DNA from: Bacillota bacterium
Lineage (GTDB): Bacteria > Bacillota > UBA5301 > JAMCQP01
NCBI GenBank assembly: GCA_023381695.1
Contig: JAMCQP010000050.1
Location: 1-59,969 of the forward strand
Direction of reading: 5' to 3'
Length of the DNA stretch: 59,969 bases
Position numbers and translations under genes: made by a program. Position 1 is the first letter of the stretch, and each line of letters begins with the position of its first letter. Shown in pieces: positions 1 to 6,462 of this stretch. The notes beneath the pieces were generated by a model. That model was given only the letters and a program-made list of their open reading frames with translations, had not been told where the DNA came from and made no database searches.

Positions 1-4
1 TGCT

Positions 5-856
5 CTATGCAAACAGCTTCGGAATGAACACCCAGAACAACCAGCCAAAGATCAGGAGGTAGGCGATCAGCTCGGTAATCATCAGCGGCCTGCTGTGGGT
101 AAAACGTCCCAGGCCATGCTGGGGCTCCCCGATCTTGATCCCCTTGGCGGCGTACTCCTTGACCAGCCGCTCGTATTCCTCCGGATGTTCCTCCGCCATG
201 TGCGCCAGGGAGATCTTCCCGTTAATCCAGACGGGACTGGTCGGGAAGACGCCCGGGTTCAGGTGAACCCAGAAGACATGCCCGAGCGCGATGGCGAAAA
301 GGCATACCAGCGCCTCATTGCTGTGGATGATGCGCATCATGTCAATCACCCAGAGCGGCATATACCTGGCGGCGATATCCGGGAACCACAGGGTGGCTCC
401 GGAGATGCCGATCACCGGAATGCCCCAGAAGACCGCAAAGTACTCAAACTTCTCCAGGTAACTGTAGCGATCGTAGCGGGGCCGCTCCCTGGAAAGTCCC
501 AGGAGATATCTGGCGTGCTGCAACGCGTCCTTCAGGTCCTTCAGGTTGGGGACCATGGCCAGGCTCAATCCCCGGTACTTCCACCCGAAGAGCAGGTACA
601 ACACGTGGTAAGCCCCCGCGATGATCATCAACACCGCCATGGTCAGATGGACGTTGAAGAGGTTGCGAAAACCGCCGAAGAGCCCCACCACGAAAACGGC
701 GTAGGCCGAATGGCCGTATTTGATGGCAAACCCGGTGAACATCAGCATCCCCACGCTGATCATCATCAGGAGATGCTGGTATTTCTGGTGTTTGTTGAAC
801 CGTTCCACAAACACGGGAACGGAGCCGGTCTTGCCTTCCGTCTTCATATCGGTCAT
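5..856 (-). CDS. Diheme cytochrome b, integral membrane subunit (copy 1)
   Basis: A 283-residue membrane protein of the FdnI/thiosulfate-reductase-type cytochrome b fold with four to five hydrophobic helices. Histidines at about 28, 70, 84, 178, 193 and 198 lie in or next to helices and are the candidate b-heme ligands (for example FNVHL, AYHVL, GHVFWVHLNP). The family passes electrons between the quinone pool and a periplasmic or surface partner. Its start overlaps the stop of the seven-heme cytochrome c gene by 4 bp, so the two are translationally coupled and very likely form one complex. It is a clear paralogue of the protein at 5599-6462 (shared PLFPTW/MVPNL, FxYFAVFWG and IxHSxEAL regions). 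Direction of electron flow is inferred, not shown. Confidence 0.85.
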   Translation of the reverse strand: MTDMKTEGKTGSVPVFVERFNKHQKYQHLLMMISVGMLMFTGFAIKYGHSAYAVFVVGLFGGFRNLFNVHLTMAVLMIIAGAYHVLYLLFGWKYRGLSLAMVPNLKDLKDALQHARYLLGLSRERPRYDRYSYLEKFEYFAVFWGIPVIGISGATLWFPDIAARYMPLWVIDMMRIIHSNEALVCLFAIALGHVFWVHLNPGVFPTSPVWINGKISLAHMAEEHPEEYERLVKEYAAKGIKIGEPQHGLGRFTHSRPLMITELIAYLLIFGWLFWVFIPKLFA

Positions 857-1779
857 TTTTGCACACTCCCTTCCTTGTGCGTGGTAACGGCCGGCGCACG
901 GGTTTCGCGCAGCCTCTGAACCAGTTCCAGGATGATGATGAAGCCGTCTTTAAAGAGGTCTAAGAGGATTAGCACGATGAAGAGCTTCCATACGATATAC
1001 AGCGCCAGCGCATTCTTCCGATCCTGCGGGACCGCATGCTTCTTGCCCTTAGCAAAGTTGACCTCCGCGTTGGCGTGGCACCTGGCGCAAGTCTTGGGCT
1101 GGTTTTGCAGCGCCACCGTGGACAGCGGGTTCTCCGGTTCGAGAATGCTATGAGCGGTATGGCAATCGGCGCAACTCGGGGCGTTCTCATATCCAAGCTG
1201 GCAGGCCGTGCCATGGAAGCTGTAGTTATACCCGGCCATCACCGAGCCAGTATGGCACTTGCCGCAGGTAGCCGACATATTTTCCGGGGCGATCTTCGAA
1301 GCCGGATCCGTCTTGCGCCGGATGTCGTGCTTTCCGTGGCAGTCGGCGCAGTACGGAGCCGCTTTGCCTTTGGCCGCCATTCTGCCGTGAACGCTGTCTT
1401 TATATTTGTCCGCAATGTTACTGTGGCACATCTGGCAGGAACCGGCCACTTCCTTGCTTAAATCTTTTCCGTAAACAACCTTGGTATGTGGAAACCCGGT
1501 GATCCCCTGGTGGCAGGTGGTGCAATCGTTGCCGCCATGCACGGACCCCAGATAGCCCTTTTCGTCTATCTCCAGACTCACCGTTTTGCCGTTTACAGTA
1601 GTGCTGAATCCTTTCTGACCATGGCACGGCATGCACTGGGCGCTTGCCTCAGAAAGCGCCACTTTGGCGCCCTGTTCGCCGGTGGCCGGCCTGTTGAGCA
1701 CCACCAGGCCCACAGCCAGAAAGGCAACGCAGATGATGGCGATCACCGTGACTCTTGCCGTCATCTTCACCTTTGGCAT
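853..1779 (-). CDS. Membrane-anchored seven-heme cytochrome c (copy 1)
   Basis: 308 residues. There is an N-terminal signal-anchor helix, then seven CXXCH motifs (CMPCH, CTTCH, CQMCH, CADCH, CGKCH, CADCH, CARCH), and a C-terminal membrane helix rich in Leu/Ile. Extra conserved His residues (SVHG, TVHG-like, FHGT) are likely distal heme ligands. The ATG at 1779 is preferred because GGAGGG and TGAGG lie upstream; an in-frame ATG at 1797 would add six residues. It is followed with a 4-bp overlap by cytochrome b. The arrangement is an unfused version of b/c quinone oxidoreductases used for extracellular or low-potential respiration (family knowledge; the role here is inferred). Confidence 0.87.
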   Translation of the reverse strand: MPKVKMTARVTVIAIICVAFLAVGLVVLNRPATGEQGAKVALSEASAQCMPCHGQKGFSTTVNGKTVSLEIDEKGYLGSVHGGNDCTTCHQGITGFPHTKVVYGKDLSKEVAGSCQMCHSNIADKYKDSVHGRMAAKGKAAPYCADCHGKHDIRRKTDPASKIAPENMSATCGKCHTGSVMAGYNYSFHGTACQLGYENAPSCADCHTAHSILEPENPLSTVALQNQPKTCARCHANAEVNFAKGKKHAVPQDRKNALALYIVWKLFIVLILLDLFKDGFIIILELVQRLRETRAPAVTTHKEGSVQK

Positions 1780-1805
1780 GATCCTCACTCCCTCCAACTC
1801 TCACC

Positions 1806-1833
1806 CGACACCTCATGCCCGACACCTCATGCT
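1806..1833 (-). repeat. 14-bp tandem direct repeat upstream of heme gene
   Basis: CCGACACCTCATGC occurs twice back to back (1806-1819, 1820-1833), just upstream of the seven-heme cytochrome ribosome site. It could be a regulator site or part of a leader hairpin with the neighbouring CCGACAGC. Confidence 0.5.
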
Positions 1834-1844
1834 GTCGGACGGAA

Positions 1845-1936
1845 AGGCCAGCTCGCACACCGCTCTCACCCATCCCGGGCTCCGCGGCGCCTTGCCTTCC
1901 GTGGCAAATGCGGCTGGCCTCCAGACTTAAAGCCTC
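1845..1936 (-). promoter_or_regulatory. Structured leader element, copy C
   Basis: On the minus strand this reads GAGGCTTTAAGTC, two bases, then GAGGCCAGC (1913-1936). It matches copy A at 21 of 24 positions. The partner arm GCTGGCCT lies 60 nt further on (1845-1852), so the hairpin encloses a larger, internally foldable loop. The stop codon of the 59-residue Com-like gene lies inside the element, and the seven-heme cytochrome gene follows. No known riboswitch class was recognised. Confidence 0.5.
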
Positions 1937-2106
1937 TTAACTCCAAGTGCGGCATACGCTGCTTCGGGCTCTGCCTTGAACTCTGCAGTATTTAAGCCTT
2001 TGGTATGGATAATGATGTACCGCTTGCAATGCCGGCACTTGATCACGATCTTGTTCTCTTCGATCTGGCAAACAATCTTTCCACACTGGCACCGGAAGTT
2101 ATCCAT
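1927..2106 (-). CDS. Com-like small zinc-ribbon protein, 59 residues
   Basis: A 59-residue protein beginning MDNFRCQCGKIVCQ and continuing IKCRHCKRYIIIHTKG. The paired CxC...C and CxxC cysteines with the basic CKRYI segment closely resemble phage Mu Com, a zinc finger that binds the mom mRNA and switches on its translation. It is a paralogue of the protein at 2468-2719. The ATG at 2106 lies just after a GGGGGATGG stretch. It sits between a microprotein gene and the seven-heme cytochrome on the same strand. RNA binding is inferred from the Com resemblance; a plain structural zinc ribbon is the alternative. Confidence 0.75.
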   Translation of the reverse strand: MDNFRCQCGKIVCQIEENKIVIKCRHCKRYIIIHTKGLNTAEFKAEPEAAYAALGVKRL

Positions 2107-2154
2107 CTACCATCCCCCTTTCAACCCCGCCGGCAGCTTGCCGGGGAAGTCCGC

Positions 2155-2286
2155 CTACCGGAGCAGGTAATAGGCGAACAATCCGAGGAAGTAGAAGCCC
2201 GCTCCGAACAGCATCACAAAAGACGCAACGTACAGAGTCTGCAGAACTCTCACCACCGTGTAACCGAGTGCCTCACGCATCAACAT
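2155..2286 (-). CDS. Single-helix membrane microprotein, 43 residues
   Basis: A 43-codon gene with a near-perfect AAGGAGGAG ribosome site 6 bp before the ATG. The product starts MLMREALGYTVVRVLQ and then has one long hydrophobic helix (about residues 17-41) ending in Leu-Leu-Arg. No family was recognised. Its position inside the cytochrome operon, and the analogous 37-residue protein at 5465-5578, suggest a small accessory subunit or assembly factor for the membrane b/c complexes. That role is inference. Structured leader copy A lies 40 bp upstream. Confidence 0.7.
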   Translation of the reverse strand: MLMREALGYTVVRVLQTLYVASFVMLFGAGFYFLGLFAYYLLR

Positions 2287-2325
2287 TGTCCTCTCCTCCT
2301 TTTTGGTTTTTATTTCCTAAAAATA

Positions 2326-2368
2326 ATGAGGCCAGCTAAGATTAGCTGGCCTCATGACTTAAAGTCTC
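2326..2368 (-). promoter_or_regulatory. Structured leader element, copy A
   Basis: A 14-bp perfect inverted repeat (2326-2339 and 2342-2355, loop of 2 nt) with core GAGGCCAGC is flanked by a second small palindrome GACTT-A-AAGTC (2356-2366). On the minus strand the hairpin is followed by TTATTTTTA, so it could also act as an intrinsic terminator or attenuator between the 83-residue Com-like gene and the 43-residue gene. Confidence 0.6.
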
Positions 2369-2467
2369 CGGACTTTTGCTAAAAGGGAATTTATTATTCT
2401 ATTGTGGCGCTATCATTTCTATCGCCGTTTTATTATGGCATTATAAGGGTCTCCGTGCTCAACTTGC

Positions 2468-2719
2468 TCAGTGGCGGTGAAGTTCCAACGATTCGGTTGC
2501 CGCACCCGTTTTTTTCAGGGCGATTCCTTCAACTGGCGCAGGCTCGGACAGGTGCTCGACCCGCTCAATACCCCCGGTGTGAATCACGATATACCTTTTG
2601 CAATGACGGCACTTGATGATTACCCGATCTTCCCCCGTCTGGCAGACAATCTTGCCGCAAGCACACCTGGTATTTTCCATTCGACTCATTGTCCTTTCCC
2701 CGTTTCTCTCGTTCTCCAT
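2468..2719 (-). CDS. Com-like small zinc-ribbon protein, 83 residues
   Basis: Residues about 14-50 read MENTRCACGKIVCQ, then VIIKCRHCKRYIVIHTGG, matching the 59-residue paralogue at 1927-2106 and the Mu Com zinc finger. The C-terminal 30 residues are acidic and Ala/Pro-rich. The ATG at 2719 has GGGGAGG upstream. An internal ATG aligned with the paralogue start (MENTR) has its own AAAGGA and may be used instead. Rex/CRP-like palindrome 2760-2777 and leader copy B lie directly upstream. It is probably a nucleic-acid-binding regulator of the cytochrome locus (inference). Confidence 0.72.
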   Translation of the reverse strand: MENERNGERTMSRMENTRCACGKIVCQTGEDRVIIKCRHCKRYIVIHTGGIERVEHLSEPAPVEGIALKKTGAATESLELHRH

Positions 2720-2759
2720 CACCGCTTCCTCCCCTCTTAAGTCCCTGGACCCACCGATA

Positions 2760-2777
2760 TTGTGAAATCAATCACAA
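2760..2777. promoter_or_regulatory. Rex- or CRP/FNR-like palindrome
   Basis: TTGTGAAATCAATCACAA: extended by one base each side it forms 7-bp arms ATTGTGA/TCACAAT around 6 nt. It matches the Rex operator pattern TTGTGAA-N4-TTCACAA with one mismatch and the CRP core TGTGA-N6-TCACA exactly. It lies 40 bp upstream of the 83-residue Com-like gene. Confidence 0.6.
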
Positions 2778-2792
2778 TCCCTTTCTATAGAT

Positions 2793-2832
2793 AGGCCAGC
2801 GGGCGATGCTGGCCTCACGACTTCAAAGTCTC
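2793..2832 (-). promoter_or_regulatory. Structured leader element, copy B
   Basis: An 8-bp stem AGGCCAGC/GCTGGCCT (2793-2800, 2808-2815) lies next to GACTT-CA-AAGTC (2819-2830). The minus-strand order and sequence are the same as copies A and C. It would lie in the 5' untranslated region of the 83-residue Com-like gene, just below a TATAAAAT box. Confidence 0.6.
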
Positions 2833-2837
2833 AGGGC

Positions 2838-2885
2838 GCTTATTTTATAGTGTTGTCCTTTCACTTAAGTATATCTCTTTCACTT
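2838..2885 (-). promoter_or_regulatory. Probable promoter with paired activator-like repeats
   Basis: On the minus strand the nonamer AAGTGAAAG occurs twice, 19 bp apart (2877-2885 and 2858-2866), followed by a TATAAAAT box near 2841-2848. Two same-face direct repeats before a -10 box suggest an activator-dependent promoter for the Com-like gene. Confidence 0.4.
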
Positions 2886-2888
2886 CAG

Positions 2889-2993
2889 TTATCGGCAACA
2901 CTCCCCGGGACATAAATCCCCAGGCGCCGTGGGTGATAAGCTGCCCACCTGCCTCACACGGGTTGTGCCCATCTTCACAATCTTGCTTACCAA
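2889..2993 (-). CDS. Possible 34-residue Cys-rich peptide
   Basis: A TTG-initiated 34-codon frame ending in the residues LCPGECCR. GGAGGAG lies immediately upstream but unusually close to the TTG; a GTG five codons in is the alternative start. There is no recognisable family. It sits in the otherwise empty 2.72-3.15 kb gap upstream of the Com-like gene and may be a leader peptide, a small secreted peptide or a chance frame. Confidence 0.25.
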   Translation of the reverse strand: MVSKIVKMGTTRVRQVGSLSPTAPGDLCPGECCR

Positions 2994-3043
2994 CTCCTCC
3001 TCTCTACTGGTAATATGATATTCTCCAGCCTATCAAAAATTCC

Positions 3044-3086
3044 TTCTCCTGGAGAAATTTTTTTATCATTTCCAGGAGAAATTTTT
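3044..3086. repeat. Paired GGAGAAATTTTT repeats with TTCTCC palindrome
   Basis: TTCTCC-T-GGAGAA (3044-3056) is an inverted repeat, and GGAGAAATTTTT recurs 24 bp later (3051-3062, 3075-3086). A related perfect palindrome lies at 5330-5341. These look like operators but no regulator was identified. Confidence 0.4.
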
Positions 3087-3114
3087 GGCCGGAAAGAAAA
3101 TCGAAAGAAAAGCA

Positions 3115-3138
3115 GGAGGCCAGCCCATGCCAACCTCC
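3115..3138 (-). terminator. Intrinsic terminator after triheme cytochrome
   Basis: A 10-bp stem (with three G-U pairs) and a 4-nt loop is followed on the minus strand by TGCTTTTCTTTC. Its 3' arm GCTGGCCTCC shares the core of the leader elements. Confidence 0.6.
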
Positions 3139-3154
3139 CTACGTCAATAAACCC

Positions 3155-3493
3155 TTACTTTTTGTGGCAACTGTCGCACTTGGCAATAGCAAATGCTACT
3201 TTTCCGTTCTTTGGCCCCTTCGTGGCGCCGTTATGGCAAACGCCGCAAGATTTCTTTGCGTACATGTCGGCCATCTTTACATTGCCCTTCTTGTATTGGA
3301 AGGTCTTGGTGTGGCAGTCTGTGCAAGCAAAGCCAGCCGTTGCATGGGAACCGTGGCTGAACACAACCTGCGGTTTTGTCTTGCCGGGGTAGGTGATATC
3401 TCCACCGCCCACCTTATCCGCCGCCAGGGCCGGCAATATGCCCGCCACCAGCAACGACAGCATAACCAGCACCACAATTGTCGCCTTCTTCAT
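3155..3493 (-). CDS. Secreted triheme c7-type cytochrome
   Basis: 112 residues starting MKKATIVVLVML: a cleavable signal peptide ending ALA, then a short domain with three CXXCH motifs (CTDCH, CGVCH, CDSCH), FSHGSH and KSCGVCHNG. This is the compact triheme cytochrome c7 / nanowire-type domain that shuttles electrons in the cell envelope. The ATG at 3493 is fixed by a GAAGGAGGTG ribosome site, so upstream in-frame residues are not coding. It lies just downstream of the 13-heme NapC-type gene and would be its soluble electron acceptor (inference). Confidence 0.88.
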   Translation of the reverse strand: MKKATIVVLVMLSLLVAGILPALAADKVGGGDITYPGKTKPQVVFSHGSHATAGFACTDCHTKTFQYKKGNVKMADMYAKKSCGVCHNGATKGPKNGKVAFAIAKCDSCHKK

Positions 3494-3544
3494 CTCTCTA
3501 CACCTCCTTCGCAACTTTCTCTCCACCGCGAGTCTCCGGCCCGG

Positions 3545-3600
3545 CAATCCTAGCCGGTTGCAGCCCGCAAAGCCTTGCGGCCCGCAACCGGCTAGGATTG
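3545..3600. repeat. Long 17-bp inverted repeat between cytochrome genes
   Basis: The arms 3545-3561 and 3584-3600 are perfect complements, and an inner CCGCAA/TTGCGG hairpin fills the loop. The repeat overlaps the end of the NapC-type gene. There is no T-run on either side, so it is more likely an mRNA-stabilising or processing hairpin than a terminator. Confidence 0.6.
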
Positions 3601-5271
3601 CCCCCGGAAATTGTGGCACTCGCCGCAGAAGATACCGGGGTTATGATCTTTTTTATCCACGTGGCAGGACTCGCACGTGGCCCGGTTCGAAACAGTCCAC
3701 TCGTGGGGCTTGTGGCACGCCACGCAAGCGTTGCTCGCCGCCCCGTTGTCGAGATGCGCGCCGACCTGATGCAAGCCCGACTTCGGGATATCCTGGTGGC
3801 ACACCAGGCATCCAGCCCTGGTCGGCGGCGTGGACGTATCTGGATTATGACAGGTCTGGCAGCCGAAGGACATGGGCAATTTCCCCAGACCAACGTACTT
3901 CCACTCGGTATTGTGACAGCTCGGATTGCTGCAGAACCCCTCCGGGCTTCTCAGGTTCTTCAGAGCCGCAGTTCCTTTTAACGTCGGCGCATGGCACCTC
4001 GCGCAGGACTCATCCACCACACGGCGGTGCTTCTCCATCCAATCCGCCGCCAGGTGCGACGCCGGCTCCCCGGTCTTGATGATGGGGATCTTCGGCACCT
4101 GCTGCCCTTCCTGCACATTGAGCGGCAGGGAGTGGCAAATATTGCAGTGCAGACGGATCGTCTGGCGCTGCGGGCTGACCGTCTTGTCGCTGGTCACATG
4201 CTTGCCGTCGTGGCAGCGCGCGCACCCGGGATAGGTTTTGTGCCCGATGTTGTTGGGATAGGTCTTCGCGGTCACATTCATCTCCGGGAAGCTGGTGAGC
4301 TGGTAAGCCTCCTTCAACCCCGCAATGGTGGAATTGACCGCCGCCCGCTTCTTTGCGAAGATATCCGGGTATTCCTTCTCGTAGAACTTCGCTAATCCCT
4401 CAACCGCCTTGAGGCCGGCCTCCTTGGACGGGTAAGATGCGCTGAACACCTCCACCGCCTTCTTTTTGATATAGGGCAGTGCGCGGTCCACCTGGTTCAA
4501 AGCGATGGCCTGCTCCACCGCCTCCTCCGGGCTCTTGAAGCCGTGTGTGGCCCGGTTATGGCAGTCAATGCAGTCCATCCGGCTTTTTTCGGCCCTGGCG
4601 ATGAACTCCGGGGTAATCTTAACCTTGGACTCGGTATCCACATAGTCGACGGCTTTGCCGGATTTGTCCACCACCCGGACCCAGGGGATATTCTGCTTCT
4701 CCCTATCCGTGGCGATATACCAGACCTCTTGCTCCACATGCCAGTGGATGCCGTAGCCCCGCCCCTCCCGGGCGGTGCCGCCGCCGATCTTCATAATAAG
4801 ATATGTGCTACGGCGGGTACTATCTTGATCATCATTGAAATGGACGATCTCCCGAACCGCGTCGTTGTAGAACGCCTGCGGCCAGTGACATTTTTCACAG
4901 GTCTCGCGCGCCGGCCGGAGATTTGTAATCCGGATCGGCTTCTCGTATCTTTTGGTCACATAATCAAAGACTTCTCTCACGTCATAGGCTTTGCGGCCCA
5001 CATACCCGAAGGAGAGCCCCACCCCCAGGTGGCAGTTCACACAGGGCACCCTGGCATGCGAAGATCTGATGTAGGTCGCATTTTGCGGCTTCATGACGTG
5101 GCAGGTGTAACCGCAGAACCTGGCGCTGTTGGAATACTCCCAGCCGGCGGCGACAAAGATCAGCAATACGATGAACACCACGCCAAAAGCCGCCAGAGTA
5201 AAGATGGCTTTTCGGGGAATCTTCCGCACCCGGCCAAAAACATCCTTCAACCAATCGCGAAACTCCGACAT
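3592..5271 (-). CDS. NapC/NirT-type membrane-anchored 13-heme cytochrome c
   Basis: 559 residues: a short cytoplasmic tail, one membrane helix (about 22-43), then a NapC-like head with CGYTCHVMKP (a CX3CH heme motif at 53-58) and CVNCH, and a long multiheme tail. In total there are eleven CXXCH motifs, one CX3CH and one CX4CH (CSNPSCH). NapC/NirT proteins oxidise menaquinol and hand electrons outward; here the tail fuses what is usually a separate cytochrome. No strong ribosome site is visible. It is followed by the triheme c7 gene. It is far longer than a classical 4-heme NapC (about 200 residues). Confidence 0.85.
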   Translation of the reverse strand: MSEFRDWLKDVFGRVRKIPRKAIFTLAAFGVVFIVLLIFVAAGWEYSNSARFCGYTCHVMKPQNATYIRSSHARVPCVNCHLGVGLSFGYVGRKAYDVREVFDYVTKRYEKPIRITNLRPARETCEKCHWPQAFYNDAVREIVHFNDDQDSTRRSTYLIMKIGGGTAREGRGYGIHWHVEQEVWYIATDREKQNIPWVRVVDKSGKAVDYVDTESKVKITPEFIARAEKSRMDCIDCHNRATHGFKSPEEAVEQAIALNQVDRALPYIKKKAVEVFSASYPSKEAGLKAVEGLAKFYEKEYPDIFAKKRAAVNSTIAGLKEAYQLTSFPEMNVTAKTYPNNIGHKTYPGCARCHDGKHVTSDKTVSPQRQTIRLHCNICHSLPLNVQEGQQVPKIPIIKTGEPASHLAADWMEKHRRVVDESCARCHAPTLKGTAALKNLRSPEGFCSNPSCHNTEWKYVGLGKLPMSFGCQTCHNPDTSTPPTRAGCLVCHQDIPKSGLHQVGAHLDNGAASNACVACHKPHEWTVSNRATCESCHVDKKDHNPGIFCGECHNFRGQS

Positions 5272-5329
5272 GTCTCGAAAATATTCCCCCCATACAGGTG
5301 GCCTCTGGGGCCTGACAGTTTAAATTATA

Positions 5330-5341
5330 TTCTCCGGAGAA
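5330..5341. promoter_or_regulatory. TTCTCCGGAGAA palindrome upstream of NapC-type gene
   Basis: A perfect 12-bp palindrome directly abutting a minus-strand TATAAT (5325-5330) upstream of the 13-heme gene. It resembles the palindrome at 3044-3056, so it may be an operator. Confidence 0.4.
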
Positions 5342-5464
5342 AGGCAAAATCCTCCGGCAGAGGGTAAATAAAGAAGCCGGGGCAAGGAGTGGATCCAGAG
5401 GTTAATCTGACCATTCTACCCCGGCAATTGTGCAAATTTCGGCTACGAGCCAGCGAGCAGGACC

Positions 5465-5578
5465 TTATTTAGCCTGCTTATACCAGCCCTTCCGCCACCC
5501 CACCAGGCCGTATCCCAGCCAGAAGACCACAAAAACGGCCACCAGGGAGCCGAAGATTTCCACGAGCTTTTCGACCAT
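5465..5578 (-). CDS. Single-helix membrane microprotein, 37 residues
   Basis: 37 codons with a strong GGAGGTG ribosome site 7 bp before the ATG, starting 20 bp after the cytochrome b stop. The sequence begins MVEKLVEIFGSLVAVF, then a hydrophobic helix and a basic, Trp-rich end (GWRKGWYKQAK). Size and placement resemble the small single-helix subunits found in cytochrome oxidases and bd complexes, but no homology was recognised. It is probably an accessory subunit of the adjacent b/c complex (inference). Confidence 0.72.
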   Translation of the reverse strand: MVEKLVEIFGSLVAVFVVFWLGYGLVGWRKGWYKQAK

Positions 5579-5598
5579 TGGCCACACCTCCGTCTCGA

Positions 5599-6462
5599 TT
5601 ACCTGTCGTGGTGGCCGTGACCGGCCGCCCCGCCCAAGGGTCTGATCACGCCATCCTCCACCAGTTGCTGATATTCGCCCCGGTGCTCCTCTTTAAGCCG
5701 CGCCAGGGAGATCCGGCCGGTGAACATCGTCCAGTTCATCGGGAAGATGTCGGGGTTCCAGTGGACATTGTAAAAGTGCCAGATAAAGATGGCCAGCACC
5801 GCCAGGAGCGCCTCATCCGAGTGCATGATCAGCGCCACGTTCACGGCGATTCCGGGCAGGACCCGCGTGGCCAGGGTCGGGAACCACAACACCAGCCCCG
5901 AACCGCCGATAATTACGATCCCCCAGAAGACCGCCCAGTAGTCAAACTTTTCATAGTAGGCAAATTTGGTGAAAGCCGGGCGTTCCTTGCGCAGTCCCAG
6001 GAAGTAGGCCAGATTCTGCCCGACCTGTTTTACATCGTTCCATGTTGGAAACAGGGGCATCTTGAACGGGGAGATCCTCTTGACAAGCATGTAATAGGCG
6101 AGATAGCCCAGATGAAAAACGCTCAACAGCAGCATTGTGGCTGCGAAGAACCGGTGAATCCGCCCCGCGATCCAGACGCCGCCGTAGGTGGACATCAGCG
6201 GCGCCGCCCACCAGCTGGTCTTGTACTTGAGCGGCATTCCGGTAAAAGCCGCGCCCAAAAAGGTCGTGAGCAGCACCAGATGCTGAACTCGCTCCACAAG
6301 TTTGAATCGTTCCACCGACGGGGTTTCCGCGGGGACCTCAGCATGGATCGCCCCGACAATTTCCGGCTGGGCTTTCCCGGCAACCTCCGATTGGGTCTTC
6401 CCGCCAGCCTCCAGATGCGTTTCAATGAGGCCCGGTTTACTCACCGTGACCTGTTCTTTCAT
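5599..6462 (-). CDS. Diheme cytochrome b, integral membrane subunit (copy 2)
   Basis: 287 residues, paralogous to the protein at 5-856 but with an extra ~50-residue soluble N-terminus rich in Glu/Ala. Candidate heme-ligand His are at about 61, 103, 117, 214, 229 and 234 (RVQHL, RIHRF, VFHLG, IMHSDEAL, WHFYNVHWNP). The C-terminus ends in GHGHHDR, a possible metal-binding tail. It overlaps the upstream seven-heme cytochrome gene by 4 bp (ATGA) and is followed by a 37-residue membrane protein gene. It is likely the quinone-reactive subunit of that complex. Confidence 0.85.
   Translation of the reverse strand: MKEQVTVSKPGLIETHLEAGGKTQSEVAGKAQPEIVGAIHAEVPAETPSVERFKLVERVQHLVLLTTFLGAAFTGMPLKYKTSWWAAPLMSTYGGVWIAGRIHRFFAATMLLLSVFHLGYLAYYMLVKRISPFKMPLFPTWNDVKQVGQNLAYFLGLRKERPAFTKFAYYEKFDYWAVFWGIVIIGGSGLVLWFPTLATRVLPGIAVNVALIMHSDEALLAVLAIFIWHFYNVHWNPDIFPMNWTMFTGRISLARLKEEHRGEYQQLVEDGVIRPLGGAAGHGHHDR

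Noticed and set aside
2326..2355. Calling leader copy A only a transcription terminator
   Set aside because: It has a T-rich tail, but copies B and C share the flanking CTTTAAGTC element and lack that tail, so termination alone does not explain the conservation.
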